DNA of 64,000 nucleotides from Margaritispora aquatica (taxonomy: Eukaryota; Ascomycota; Leotiomycetes; Helotiales; Discinellaceae): contig VJWN01000009.1 of NCBI GenBank assembly GCA_007644065.1, positions 1,364,001 to 1,428,000 of the forward strand. Direction: 5' to 3'. A model generated the notes under the pieces. That model had not been told where the DNA came from. It saw only the letters and a program-made list of their open reading frames with translations, and searched no databases. Position 1 is the first letter of the stretch; every line of letters begins with the position of its first letter. The translations under genes were made by a program, and so were the position numbers. Shown piece after piece: positions 1-12,600 of this stretch.

Positions 1-2250
1 AATTTTGTGGATGTTCATTCTTTCACATACCAGAAAAAGGAGGAAGCCTTGAGTGGCCTCAGACTGGTATCGGGCACACTAGATCGAAATCTCGGAAGGA
101 GAAGGATTGATACGGAAAAATCACGCCTGCATTTTCTAAGCACCCATGCGAATGTGGCTTTCCCAGCTCGTGGTCTTGGGAGGAGATGTACCGCACATTC
201 TGCCTTCTTATCGCAAGGATCACTACATGGTCTACACTTTGCCCTTGGACTGCATGCGTCAGTGGATTATTCGACTTCTGCTGAAGAAAATCAACCACCT
301 AAGGAGGTGTGAACCGAGGTTCGACTTCTCGGATATCTTCATTCGATCACGATTAAAGACCCCCACGAAGATAATTTTATCCGGGCCAGAACGAAATGCA
401 GAGGACAGACCCATGAGACTTCAAAAACAGAATCGCAGTTGCTACCGGGTCTCAACGTGTCTGTTAGCACTTTCCACCACAGGGGAAAAGCGTAAATCAG
501 TGAGGTTAAGGAGAGCACTCTATGAACTTAAGCCACTTATTGTAGAGCTGGATTGATGACGAGTCCGCCTTTTTTCATGTGGTACAAGCAGTAGAACCAT
601 CAACGACCAAATCCTAATTTGGCTGCGTATCCAAAAATGGCTTTGTCATTGTCACTTTCGTTGCGTAACTCAACTTCACACATTCGAACGCAGCTTTTCG
701 TGCTTTAGAAGCCTTACGTTCGCTAATTGGAAGTTCCGAATCGAAACTTGGTAACTCGAGAGACACTGGCGAAAGTCAAAAATATTTGGTACGAAACTGG
801 CTTAATCGAAAAGTCCTCTTTCAATGAAACAGAAACGACCCGAGACCTCGAAAGCGACTTGAGCAACTAATTTCGAATAAACATACCACCACGGAACTTG
901 TAGGTGGAGTTATGGTTGCGACAAGAGCCTGTTATTTGAGCCGCACACCTTGCGCTTGTCTCTAATGTAAGTCCAATAACTTTCGGACATGTATAAGAGA
1001 GCGAAAGCTCAAGAATCGATTGATGGACAAGCAGTTGAAAGATGTCAGCACGGCATGGAGCCTCCGCTTCACACTTCCAACCACGAATTTGTTGACCACA
1101 TGGGCTGTTTGTTGCTTCACTAAGGGGCTCAGAGTCAACAATTTGAAGCGTGGTCCGGCTCGCTTCGGTCAATACTCCGTGATTGAGTTTTCTGATGCAA
1201 GGGCTGCAGCTTCCTGGAAGTTTCCCACCGCTAGATCGAGATTTTCAATGTTGTACGAGTGCACGGGAGTTCTTCCGAAATTTTATTTCGAAACCTCAAC
1301 GATGCATTGGCGGAATATGTACTTGATGAGTGCTCACATCCCGAGAGTCATTCAACAGGTTTTGAATAAGCTTACAGTGGCGTTGCCACCCGCTTTGGCA
1401 TCCTTTGAATCATTCATTCGGACAAGACCAATCCGACTCTGTACTCAAGCAACGCAAGATGTACTTCTGGATCAATTTAGCATATCTTATTACTCTTCCA
1501 TCCTCGAGAGATGTTACAAGGTGGTTCAGACAACACCAAAATCGCTTCCAATCTCGGACTTCGTCACGAATATACTCAGTTTCAATTTCCTCGACGCCAG
1601 ATATGGGGACGGATGGCTTCTGGGATCCCCTATGTCTTTATCCAAGGTATCGAAGATAGTCATTGCTAATGAGTCTTCTGAGTTCTGTCATTCCATGCAG
1701 CAGCGACAGTACGGACGCAGGTCCAAGGTGCTTAAAGCATTGGCCGGAAGGTCAACAAAAGTTGATCTCTCAATCCATAACAAATCACTTGACCCACTCG
1801 TATCGGCGATTCATTCATTCGCCTCAAACTTTCAGTGCTGATCCTAGCCAAAAAGATTATTTGAGCATGCAGCAAAGTCACGTGTTTGGATCCTTGATGG
1901 CATTCAACTAAGGATAATAGGGAAAGTTTGTGGAACGTGGGCGCTTAGATCTAACATGTAACGCGCGTGTGTAACATGGATCTGTCGAATTTTATTAATG
2001 TCAACTTCAGGGCAAAGTTGAACAGCATAGAGGATAGAGTTCTCGGATTACCTCCGATGCGCGATTTCTGGACGAACTTCTATTTCCCAATGGGGCTCGG
2101 GACACGAGGAATGCCCTTCTGCGCACTGCATGGAACGAATAAGCCACCAAACCCCAGACAACGGTGTGGGAACCGTTACGGCAGGCTAGCAGGAAGTACG
2201 AGTAAGCGACGGACACCAGGTACTGACTGAATTGGCAACGAATAATTGAT
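1..2250. other. Unassigned stretch, possible decayed gene
   Basis: No recognisable domain was found on either strand. The longest open frame is 1020-1841 on the plus strand (273 codons, starting with ATG). Two other overlapping frames of 60-140 codons lie at 146-556 and 1405-1911. None shows a clear family motif, convincing splice pattern or signal peptide. Several frames stay open in neighbouring phases across 1400-1900, which could fit a frameshifted, decaying gene, but this is only a guess. I would not annotate a protein here without expression or homology support. Confidence 0.25.
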
Positions 2251-3606
2251 ACTTTGTCAAGGACACTACCTAACTAGTACTACTTCTACTTGCTATTTTA
2301 CACTTACTTTCTCAGCCAACCTTCATTATTGACAATTCGACGCTTATCTCAAAGGGGCTTCAAGTCCTCGCACCCTGCCACTTATTCTCTTTCGCCTTGT
2401 TCTGGCATAAACCCAGCTGCATCTACCACCTACCTACCTACTACTCAAGCCGCTGACCTTAGGGGACAAAAATAACCGCTGAAGCTAAGTTGAGCTAATG
2501 ATGCCCAATTTTCGAGGTTTTGTTACAGGTAGAAAACAGCTTTAACGCACATACCTGATTACGGCCATAGCTCTTGAATCGCAAAGTCTCACCCGGCCGA
2601 ACATCAAGAGCCCACAACCCGGTTCAAGTCGCATTTTCTTTCCAGAAACCTTGGCAAACTACTTTCTGGAATTTCTGCTTGGGGACTTGGGACGTCGTTC
2701 ACTGGCATGCCCTTGTAGCACTCAGAGTCTATTCGCACACCACCACGACCACCGCCACGACCACCACCATGTCTCTCTCTGAACCCGCTGTGGAACCCAT
2801 GCCATCGTATGCCCATGCCATACAAGTATTGCTGAATGGTCTGAACCCCGAAGAAACCTGAGACGTCCACTTTCTTCGACCCGAACAATCACAGTCCCCA
2901 AATTGGCACCTGCATGTCTGCATTTGCAACCTTTCAAGACTTCCTAGGCCTCCCTTCCTCCTTTCTACTCTCGGTGTAACACATTATACATCCAATAGAA
3001 GACCCTCGTCAGAAAGTAGTCGGTCAACTGTCTACAAGCGTTCAGTGGAGAGGCAAATGTGCGAGCATCCCAATTGTCGTGCACTCCTTGCAGGCAACGT
3101 TCTTCCTTCAATCAACTCCCATGTTCATGTTTATGCTCTGTCGCACTCACAGTCTCTTTCACCTCCCTGTTCCTGCTCGTCATCCCGAGCCCTTCCCTAC
3201 AACGGACCAGCAATCTTCTTGAGAAGCAGATTCCTCTCTCTCACCGCCTGGACCAGGGGGGTAGTGAATTTCTTCGTGGCCTGCCAATGCAACGCCTTCC
3301 CTGGAGAGATAGACTTGAAAGATAAATCACAGGACCAACCCATGGGGGTGAATTGATATATCAATCTGATCGTCCCTTCCTGAATCATACAACTTCACTT
3401 TCACATATTCACTTTCCCACTCACAATCATTTTGCACCGGACAACTTTCGCATATAAAAGTCCATCCATTCCTTCGAGTACAACCTCCAAGAAAATATCT
3501 TCGTGATCAAGACGCCGGGTATTTTGACTCTCTGGAGTAATCTGACCTCACGAACAACCCGTCACATCCATCAGTTTACAGTATCCATCCTAGTTAACAT
3601 CTCAAA
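2251..3606. other. Intergenic region upstream of the TauD-type gene
   Basis: No gene seen. It contains CCTACC-type short repeats near 2425-2445 and an ACC/CCA-rich low-complexity tract at about 2742-2770. That tract creates an artificial Gly/Arg-rich reading frame on the minus strand. The last 200 bases are C/T-rich and carry a TATA-like element, consistent with the promoter and leader of the gene starting at 3607. Confidence 0.5.
3453..3458 (+). promoter_or_regulatory. TATA-like box before the dioxygenase gene
   Basis: The hexamer TATAAA sits about 150 bases before the ATG at 3607, followed by a pyrimidine-rich leader. The position suits a fungal core promoter. It is a short motif and could occur by chance. 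Confidence 0.4.
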
Positions 3607-4925
3607 ATGGCACCAGCTCGAACTGACGAGGTGATTGATTACTCACCTGAGTACAAGCGCAGTTATGATATCAATATGTGTGTAAATGCTTCCTTGTACG
3701 GTGATAACATCTTGTCTGAAACAAGGGTTGTTGCGTCTCAACTGAGCTACATGCTAATGAATGACAGACCTTACAAACCTCAACCAGCAGAGTATGAGAA
3801 TCGTGTCAAAGAACGTACCGAGTTCCCAGATTACCTTCCGGTATGGGAGAAGGGTCTGTTCTTCGATGATTTCCCGATCTTTGAATATCAAGATCCTGCC
3901 TTGAGAGCAGACAAGAACAAATCTCATCTCCTGACCGCAGGCGTCACTGTAAAGCACGTTACACCAAAGATGGGCACGATTCTTACAGGTGTCAAGCTGG
4001 AGACTCTTTCCAATGAAGCCAAGGATGAATTAGCTCTTCTCATTTCCGAGAGAAAGTTTGTGGTTTGCCGAGAGCAATCCGAGTTCCTGTACTCTGGACC
4101 ACAATTCCAAAGCGACTTTATGTCATACTTTGGTAAACTCAGTCGTCAACCAGTCTCGGGTGCTGTTAAAGGCTATCCAGAGTTCCACATCATTCACAGA
4201 GATGGCAACATGGATGAAATAGATCAATTCTTCAAGCATAAGATGACGGCCACTCTATGGCATCACGATGTCAGCTATGAACGCCAGCCTCCTGGATACG
4301 TTATGCTTGGCATCCTTGCCTGTCCAGACACTGGTGGTGACACTGTCGTTGCTGACATGGCTGAAGCTTACAAACGTCTCTCACCTGCATTTCAAAGCAT
4401 GATTGATCAGCTGCAGGCAGTTCATTCATCTAGCAAGATGATCAACCACACCAAGGCGATCAAAGGTCCTGATTCCGCCCGATCAGATCCTATTGACTCT
4501 GTCCACCCAATCGTTCGTATTCATCCTGTCACTGGTCAGAAATGTATATTCTATAACTCGGAATTCACCCAAGAGGTTATTGGACTAAAGGATCTTGAGG
4601 CAAGTTCTCTATCTTTGTTAATCTGAGGCTTTACTAATTTTCAAAACAGTCTGAATGCATCATGAAATTCATTATCAACTTCATCTGCTCAGGCCATGAT
4701 TTCCAGGCCCGCGTTTCCTGGGAAAAACATTCTGTGGTCATGATGGACAACAGACAGTTATTGCGTATGAGCCCGTTCTAGTCAAGTCTTGCATAGTATG
4801 ATAGCTGACAGATCACAGATACGGGAACCATGGACTATGACACCGAGGTTCAAGCTCGTCATCTGTTTCGTCTTGCAGCCATGACTGAGGTTCCAATCCC
4901 AGTCTCCGAGGGCTTGCAAAACTAG
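3607..4925 (+). CDS. TauD/TfdA-type alpha-ketoglutarate-dependent dioxygenase
   Basis: Predicted Fe(II)/2-oxoglutarate dioxygenase of the taurine/sulfonate dioxygenase family (yeast Jlp1-like), which in fungi releases sulfite from sulfonates or acts on related small acids. Substrate is not determinable here. The iron-binding H-x-D lies in TLWHHDVSYE. The distal histidine is rebuilt across the last intron in DNRQLLHTGTMDY. Exons: 3607-4599, 4650-4764 and 4819-4925. Intron 4600-4649 has a GC-AG border (GCAAGT...CAG); intron 4765-4818 is GTATGA...CAG. Inside the first exon, 3678-3767 (90 bases, no stop, branch-like GCTAATGA, CAG end) looks like another intron. Removing it gives 374 residues, close to the family's usual length, against 404 if retained. 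The C-terminus LFRLAAMTEVPIPVSEG is family-like. Confidence 0.87.
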
Positions 4926-6604
4926 GTGCAACTACATATATACTCGGCGTTATTCGAATTTTGACTCAGTACACGACCACGCGATATTATACCTATTTCC
5001 ATTTTGGCATTAGCATTGGTAGTCAGTTTTGGCTTGATATTTTTTACCCTGTACACCTATTTATTTTCGACCATTGCTTTGCAGCTAGGGGGAATGTTTT
5101 GGAGTTGGGATTGTTCGGGACATAGATATGGCACTGGAGTCATCATTGGTGCAAACCACAACCACGGCATTTGGCGAATCTTACCGAGATCTTACTGCTA
5201 CTTTCTATAGAAATATACAAGTCATTCTGACCACAATCGATTTTCTGATAAATTTCTGCGTTCCTCCGTGTCCTTGCTCTGTGTGACGACTCAGCCATTA
5301 AGATAAAGTTGGCAGGAGAGGATCCCAAAGCAGACCAGGCGCAATGCAATGCAGCTGGACGCACACTCTCGTCCCATCCCATGCAGAGCTGATGATTCCT
5401 TGGGCTAGAATCAGACATGTGATGAGTGAGCAAGGTGGGTCTATTGGCAGTTCTCGATAAGGTTGCCTCGAGTCCTGCGTGAGGATGAATATTGGGATGG
5501 ATGCATCAAAATGCAGTGCGATGAGTAGTTTTCGCTCGTGAGCCCCAATCGTTCGTCGTATAGTCCATGTCTTACACTCAGCCGCGTGGTCTTGGCGCGA
5601 TGGCGAGACAGTATTAAATGAGTGAACGAGGGAGTAGGTGAATAGGCTTGGGTGGTTGAGGTATTGCTGATATTGGTATGCAAGGCCATTACTCAGTATA
5701 TGCAGGCTTGGTCGATATAGTATGATTTTAAGACATGGGCGATGGCAAAGGTGATGGCAAAAATCATACTGATGAGCTGACATTCCTTGACAATCATGAA
5801 GAGCTCAGACAATCCTCGCGTTACACAGCATGGGGGTGAGAAGTGACCGACGACGCACGATGCAGCACCTCGCCTGATGGTTGACCCGACCCAACCTCTC
5901 GCCATGCAGCAGGAGCATGGAAATGTAGCAGCGACCACGTTGAGTTACCACACGAACTGGCCCCTAGCTCGTCCCGAGCAATCAGAGAGTCGGGAGCGGT
6001 CCCAATGGCTTTTCGTACTGCACGCTCGTTTATCGTGCCATGGATGCTTTTGTCTGACATCGGGATCGTGGGTTGTTGATGGTGAGGGTGTGCTGTTTGC
6101 TGTGTGCAGAGGACGCGGATCTGGAGGCTTACATGGTGTTCCAGACTGTTACCCAATTAGCTCGAGAGTTCTTTGAAAATACGACTCGGATGTCGCTCCG
6201 GCCTGCGCGGTGCTGCATGTGGCAGTTGTGAGGGATTTGGGTGCAAGAAGGGAGTGGCATGGAGATGTTGGATTCGTGAGGGGGATGTCGTTGAGTTGTA
6301 CTGCAATGCATGTCTCAGATTTGCGATCACTCGATTTTTTCGAGACATACATACATACCGGATTTTCAGTTCCGCCGTCGCTCTTATTGCTCAAAGGCAT
6401 CACCGAATAGCCAACAGCTGACCCTACCTCTCGCATTCATTTTGACCGCTTATGTTCACAGTACGACTTGCGATAGGTTGCGAATGAGTGATCGAGTTTC
6501 AATAAATCAACGGCAAGTTTCAGTTGGCTTGTTTCTTCAACGGATTGACGGCAACCGCCGAATCAACCCCCTCAAGCAACTGAGCTAGTGATCTACAGAC
6601 TTTG
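4926..6604. other. Intergenic region
   Basis: No supported gene. Reading frames of 80-160 codons on both strands (for example 5298-5783 minus) have no domain, signal peptide or coherent splice pattern, and several start with non-ATG codons. The stretch separates the plus-strand dioxygenase from the 3' end of the minus-strand aldo-keto reductase, so it should hold two 3' ends. Confidence 0.5.
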
Positions 6605-7699
6605 CTACTTGCTCGACTCTTCCGGCCATACATCAAGTCCAAATGTCTCTTTGAGGTTGACGAAGCGGTCATTTCTGCCCTCGGCGACCTGATTCACGAC
6701 CTCCATGTCCGCATCACTGAGCCGGACGACTGAGAAATTGCTCCTGATTCGCTGTGGGTTTGAGCTCTTGGGCAGGACCGCGTAGCCTCGTTGCAAGCCC
6801 CAGGCGATCAAGATCTGGGCGAGCTCGACACCCTTCTTTGTAGCGAGGGCGTTGAGAGCGGGGTCGGTGGACACGGCCTCGAGTGTGTGCTTTACTTGAT
6901 GCTGGGAGCCGAGCGGGGAGTAGGCGACGGGCAAGATGTTGTGTGCTGTGCAGTACTCGATGAGGGTAGTGTTAGGAAGAAAAGGGTGTATTTCGACCTG
7001 ATTGACAGTGGGAGGAATGGAGGCGTAAGCGATAAGCGTTTCGAGACCCGATATGGTCCAGTTGGACACACCAATGGATTTTGTTTTGCCATCTGCGTAG
7101 AGCTTTTCCATTGTACGCCAAACGGGCTCAAGGTTCTCAGTGAGTTCCTTATTGATAATGTACTAGTAATTGGGATCAGCTCTAAATCTTATGCGGTATC
7201 CGGTGATTGAATAAGATTTAATGGGATGAGAAATTTACCTTGCCATCTGGTCCGAGTTTAGGTGTATTCTCTGATGTCTTCTCGGCTACGAACGGCCAAT
7301 GCAAGAGATAGGAATCAACATAGTCAACACCAAGGTTCGCTAATGAGTTATTCAAGCTCCATACCACGTCAGAAGGTGCCATCAAGTGTGGCCATACTTT
7401 GGTCGTGATAAAGATATCCTGACGAGTGACGGTTGGGTTGTTTGAGAGCCACTCTTTGAGAGCCGATCCAATTTCATCTTCATTTAGATAACTTCCACTT
7501 GTCAGAAGCTAGCCTCGTACTCGTCTTTACAGCCAACTTACTACCAAGCACAATCCAGATGCCTGTATCCGGCATCAAGAGCAGCAATAACTGCTTCGTG
7601 TGTTTTGCCAGCAACCCCTTCTTTTGCAAAGGTCCCAAAACCCAGTGCAGGCATCTCAACCCCATTGCTCAATTTGAGGATAGGAACTGAGTTCGCCAT
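6605..7699 (-). CDS. Aldo-keto reductase
   Basis: NAD(P)H-dependent aldo-keto reductase of the GCY1/aldose-reductase type, reducing aldehydes or keto sugars; the substrate cannot be told from sequence. Exons on the minus strand: 7699-7542, 7491-7239 and 7162-6605, with introns of 50 and 76 bases. The protein is 322 residues, the usual size for the family. All four catalytic positions are present and correctly spaced: Asp49 (GYRHLDCAW), Tyr54 (YYLNEDEIG, built across intron 1), Lys84 (FITTKVWPH) and His117 (SYLLHWPF). The coenzyme-binding end is intact ([15 protein letters not shown]). The start is the ATG before [12 protein letters not shown], which opens the first barrel strand. Confidence 0.95.
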
Positions 7700-8424
7700 C
7701 CTTGTTGATTGTGTAATGAGAATAAACCAGCCAGGGTAAAGTGCAGTTCGTCCCGTCTGGGTGTTAGGAAACTCCCGTGACCGTTCCAAGTAAATCAAAT
7801 AAGTTACGAGGCGAGTTCCACAAAAATGACCGAAGAGATGGGGGAGAGAAGTGGAAGCAACCACGTTGGGTGTAATTTATGCTTGAGACTTCAAGGATGA
7901 AGGATAAGAGATGGGTTTTCTGCCGCATAAGAAACGGTGTGCACGACCAGCCGTGTTCTAGAAGGCTAGAAGGTTCAGCAGAACACTGATGCTTTCGTGC
8001 ATCTGCACGGACAAGGATAATGCATAAAGTACTGCGTGATGTGGAAGGGTGAACGTGCCAAAATTGCATTCCTCGTGTAAAGACCTGAGAGACATCCAGA
8101 CGATTCGTTATCTCCATCCTGAATCGAGCGGTGACCTCAACAACTGATCCCAGCGTTTTCTGGCCGTCTTCGGAGCTCTGTTTTATAATCCTTCTCGAAC
8201 GTTTCTCGCAAAGTTGTCAAGAACTCTAGAAGCACATACCATTTATACTCTTCATCTGCTCATCCACGACCGATCGTCTCGCCTCTCCTCCTCTTCCCCG
8301 GCGGTTTCACTTCGTCTCGACATGAGCGTTGAAAAGCATAGTACCATCCCCCTCCACCCACCCATGCAGGTGTTTCTTGGAGAAGCGTCTCATCCTTGGG
8401 TACCATAAATAACCCTCCTGTTTC
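7700..8424. other. Intergenic region between two minus-strand genes
   Basis: This is the probable promoter and 5' leader of the aldo-keto reductase plus the 3' end of the DUF202 gene. No further coding signal or RNA gene seen. Confidence 0.5.
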
Positions 8425-8835
8425 TCAAGCTGCAATCTCTGGTTTCTCTTGCTGGATGACCAAGTACGCACCACCCCAACTAACACCTGCTGCTGTGACA
8501 GCCACAAGACCTGTTCCTGCAATATTTGGTCTAAACAGCCCTCTCTGCAACAATGCCATGGAGCGAAAGTATCGTACCGTACCATATGAGAGACATCCTA
8601 TCCCCGATCCTACCAGTGCAGTTGATGGGATTTTGAGATCTCCATGCCCGTGTTTTAGATCGGGAGAAAGCGCTTCCAAAGCACCTAGTTTGGCCAAAGC
8701 AACTCCTAGAGCAACAAATCCTAATCCAGTTCGAGTCCAAGCAAGGAAGGTTCTCTCATTTGCAAGGTGATCTCGAGCGGTACTGCCAGTATTGGCTATC
8801 GGTGTTGGTGTGAACAGCCGTATGAACCGTGACAT
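8425..8835 (-). CDS. DUF202 small membrane protein
   Basis: A 136-residue, single-exon protein with a DUF202 (YidH-like) domain, a fungal membrane family of unknown molecular function. The signature RDHLANERTFLAWTRT is at residues 21-36. Three hydrophobic segments follow, about 36-53, 71-90 and 105-128, with a short polar loop (KHGHGD) between the first two. The chosen start is an ATG with a good CCACC context. The frame stays open upstream to about 9024, but only with non-ATG starts, so the longer form is unlikely unless another exon exists. Function beyond membrane location is not inferable. Confidence 0.88.
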   Translation of the reverse strand: MSRFIRLFTPTPIANTGSTARDHLANERTFLAWTRTGLGFVALGVALAKLGALEALSPDLKHGHGDLKIPSTALVGSGIGCLSYGTVRYFRSMALLQRGLFRPNIAGTGLVAVTAAGVSWGGAYLVIQQEKPEIAA

Positions 8836-9624
8836 GGTGGATAGAAAGCCAAATGAGAGATCACCGAATGTTTTGTGGTGATAATGCGGTTTGGCAAGTT
8901 GGTCTGATAACAAAGACCTTCCTTTTGACCTGATATTTTGCAACGCCCTTGATACTAGTTGAACGAGGGGATGTATTTCAAGACTGAATGTTGTTGAGGA
9001 GATTCGGGAGGTATCGGATATCAAGCTGAGGTGGAACAGAAGAAATTCATATCAGGTGACACAACATCAATGAAAAGCGAGCCTGCACTCAGGCTCATGC
9101 AATTCGACTTCGTCGGGTGAAGAATTTTGGGGGTGCATCAGGTGTAGATTAATTTTGTGGATCTTTCACGGTTTTTTACACATTGACTATGAGTTTGCTA
9201 TAATCTTTGAAACATTGACAGTATAAGTTGAGTTAAATGGATAATCACAATCATAAACGTTGGAGTGTTATTGGGCAGTCCTGGACTGTGAGCAAAACCT
9301 GTAGGTAGGTAGTATTGGTGAAATGAGTGGGCTGTAGTAGAATTCTAACATGAAAAAGCTTGAAAGGAACCTCCTCTTGGGGACAAGAGATTTATTCTCG
9401 GTCCTGGTGTGGATTTTTATATTTGGTCTCATTCAACAAGCACGACCATTGATTGACAGAAGAAAAAAACGACAACCACACAAATCTAATATTATGAGTG
9501 TCTTCGAGTCTTTAGTCATGATATATGTACAGTATAAGTTCGTAATGCCCCATGACCCGTGCTTCCTCTAGTAGCATTTCATGTTCGTATGCTTTGGCAA
9601 TCGCAGCCAACTTTTCCTCCCGAC
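8836..9624. other. Intergenic region
   Basis: Promoter side of the DUF202 gene and 3' side of the HECT ligase gene. AT-richer than its flanks. No coding or RNA feature seen. Confidence 0.5.
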
Positions 9625-12600
9625 TTAGCTAAGATCAAATCCTGCACCAGAGTTGATTGCATAGAGCAGCTTTTTTCGCAATCCCTCCTCCGTCGAGTAC
9701 CTAGGGAGCTTTAGTAAATTGACACAAGTACTGGTGCTAGGAAGTCTTGTCTCGTCGCTGCTCGAATCACGAATGCTGAAGCGTGGGTGTAATTTTGAAA
9801 ATCCTAGCAAAGGAGCCCGTGGCGTTGATGTGACGTATTTCAAAACTTTTCGCCGATCCTCATCTTCCATTGAGTGCATGACTTTCCAGAAGAGCTTGAT
9901 TGTGGGATGCTCCTCGCCATCGTCACCAATTTGATATACTCCCCCATATTCTGTATTTCGTCTAAGATCTTCAACATCGATGCTGGAAGAGTCGCCTCCA
10001 ATAAGAGTTTGCAGCTCGGCCTGATTGAACATAGAGAGCCAAGATGGATTAATGATTTCGCTTAAGCCACGTAAAAATGCCTGAGTTTGGGCATATGGCT
10101 GGACGAGAAGTCGATGGCGGGCAACGTAAGAGACGTATAGAGGTCGATTCGCATTTGTTACTGCGACATTAGAACCATTAGGCAATAGCTCTCGAGTTAT
10201 GGTTCGAGTTTTTGATGGTGGCAAGGTAACTTCGTCCGTGATAGTGAAATCAAGCGAGAAATCTTCAACATTTCCTGGGTAGTTCTTGAGCTTCAGTAGA
10301 CCTTGATACAAGCTTTCATCAAAGTCCCTCAGGTCATTTATGTTTGCCCGATAACCAGCTCCACCCGCGGTAGCCCACTTCAGAAGGAAAAAGCCAGCAA
10401 AGCCAATATCGACCAAAATTCCTTCGTACAAACATTTGCCGATCACTCTTCCCAGGAATTCGTATCTTCTTAGCAGATCTGTGATTATTTCATTCCACTC
10501 CGAGTCTGACTCACGGAGCCCGGCTTCTCTTAGTAATTCTCTGCGTTCGTCTAAAGCAGCTGGGTTTGGATAAAGAAGATTTTGGTCATTTGTGACAAAC
10601 AAGCTCTGCCCGCCCTTTGATCGGAAGGCCTCATTGGTAATGCTTGTCAAGAATTCCTTGGTGACACCTCCACCATCGATACCAGCTTCAACAGCGTCGA
10701 ATCTGTCCACGAAAGTAATTTGGATTGGTTCTTTCAATCCATCTCCTAATCCGTAAAATTGCTCGAAAGCATCGTCAAATATCTGGTCTCTTCTGATCTT
10801 AGCATGGTGCCGTTCCAGCGCATCACGACCGGCGAATGGCACCCCGTTAGCACTCATACGCGCATTTTGTAGGATAAACAGTCGCCAATATTCAGGATCG
10901 GGATTACCACCACGTCTACGAGTCTGATCAAGGGATACAAACTCTCTGAATATCTGGACACGAGTTTCAAACGGGACGACAAAAGGCATATTTTGGAGCA
11001 CCTCTAACCTCGGACCAATAGCCGCCATCATCTTCTGACGGGCTACCTTTTGTTGTTGCCTCCGCATGGTCTCAACTTGAAACACTCGTCGAGAGTGAGA
11101 TGAGCGAATATTAAACGACATATCTCTGCGCACATCTGATGAATCCTCATCAAGGTCAGCATCAGCATCAGCACCCTCTTCTGTGATTCGATGCTGCCTT
11201 TCCTCCTCCATGACGACAGCCGGAATGAATCCTTCCATCTCGAAACGCGAAGTCATAAGCCAGTGGTCTTTTGGCAAAAATTGACGACGTGAATCTCGTT
11301 CATAAAGCATTCGCATGACAGCTGCCACTAAAGTTCGAACATGCTCGAAGTTCATACCCGCAACCCCAGCAAAAGGGTAGGGTAGAAGCGCTTTGGTTAC
11401 TTCAGACTTCTCAGAAGACTGAAATCTTGGGGGTGCAGCAGTTCCAAACAGAGTTCCAAGGCCAGCTTCGGCAATACCATTCCCGTCGCCAAATATTTCA
11501 CCAGCGTTGTAGTAGGTCGTGAAAGCTATATTCTTCAAGAAAATCGTAAGTCGTTGAACATCCTGCAGCCGTAGAGCACTTTCCCGAATTCTTGATACTG
11601 GCTCATTCAGCTGGCTCAGATTCGGTGCACCACCACCCAGGAATTCTTCATCATCTGTGAAACGGAGAACAAAAGTATACAGCTCGAGAAATAAAAGGAT
11701 AGTTCTCCATTCGCGGTCTCGCATAATATCGTTTGTTGATTGGGAAATACCACCGCGTTGTGCTTGTGCCTTGAGTAATGTCAGAGCAGCCGTCGAGTCA
11801 CGGGAAACGATGGAGAACGTGTTTGTCACGCTCGTTGCTTGCCAAAAAAACTTCAAAGCAGGGACCTGGCCGCCATCTAAGGATGTCATTGACCCAAGAT
11901 AAAGCCCCATACGGATCTCATCGCCCCGACGTGGGAATATTCTCAATAGTGTTAAAGCATAGCTTGCAAGCAGACTTGCATCTTCTTCTCCAGATGCAGA
12001 AGCTTTAGCAAAATCAATATTAAATTTAGCGAGCAATCCTGAGATGCTCTCTTGGTTGACAAGGGAAAGAAGCTCCTCCGTGATGAATTTCGGAAGTGGT
12101 GATTGAGCCACAGTATCAGTATCAGAATCTGTAATGGTCTCTGGATCGAGCGTATCAACTCGACCTAAGATGTCAGATGATGACCGGGAAAGCTGTAATG
12201 ATAATGCCCGTAGGAAATCAGGTTCCTGGCTACTCTTTTCGTCAAGCCGATGGATGGCAATGAAATGTGCAAGCAACCACAAGCTTTTTTCGTTGTCCAT
12301 GTGGTGTGGAGACTTGGAGGAGAATTCTCTGACCAATGTCGCTGACAATATGTGCAGGTTCAAAGCTTCGGCAAGCCCATCGAGCTGTCCAAGTTGAGCA
12401 CTTAGATCAGGTGTTGTCAGGAAGTGTAAGGCGAAGCTCGCATACAGGTCCATAATGAGAGCATCTGCGACGGAATCAGTGGAGCTGTACACTACTGATG
12501 TTTCCAAGCATAGAGCCTTACCTTGCATCTCTACAACCCTCAATCCCGTGAGAGGAACACACACCGCGTCGAGGAGGACTCTTCTATCCAGCTTCGACAC

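Noticed and set aside
2604..2888. Gly/Arg-rich (RGG-like) minus-strand frame
   Set aside because: Produced by an ACC/CCA simple repeat; no other coding evidence.
5298..5783. 161-codon minus-strand frame between the dioxygenase and the aldo-keto reductase
   Set aside because: No domain, odd composition, and overlapping frames on the other strands are equally open.
8836..9024. 63-residue N-terminal extension of the DUF202 protein
   Set aside because: It would need a TTG start. The ATG at 8835 has a good context and gives the normal family N-terminus.
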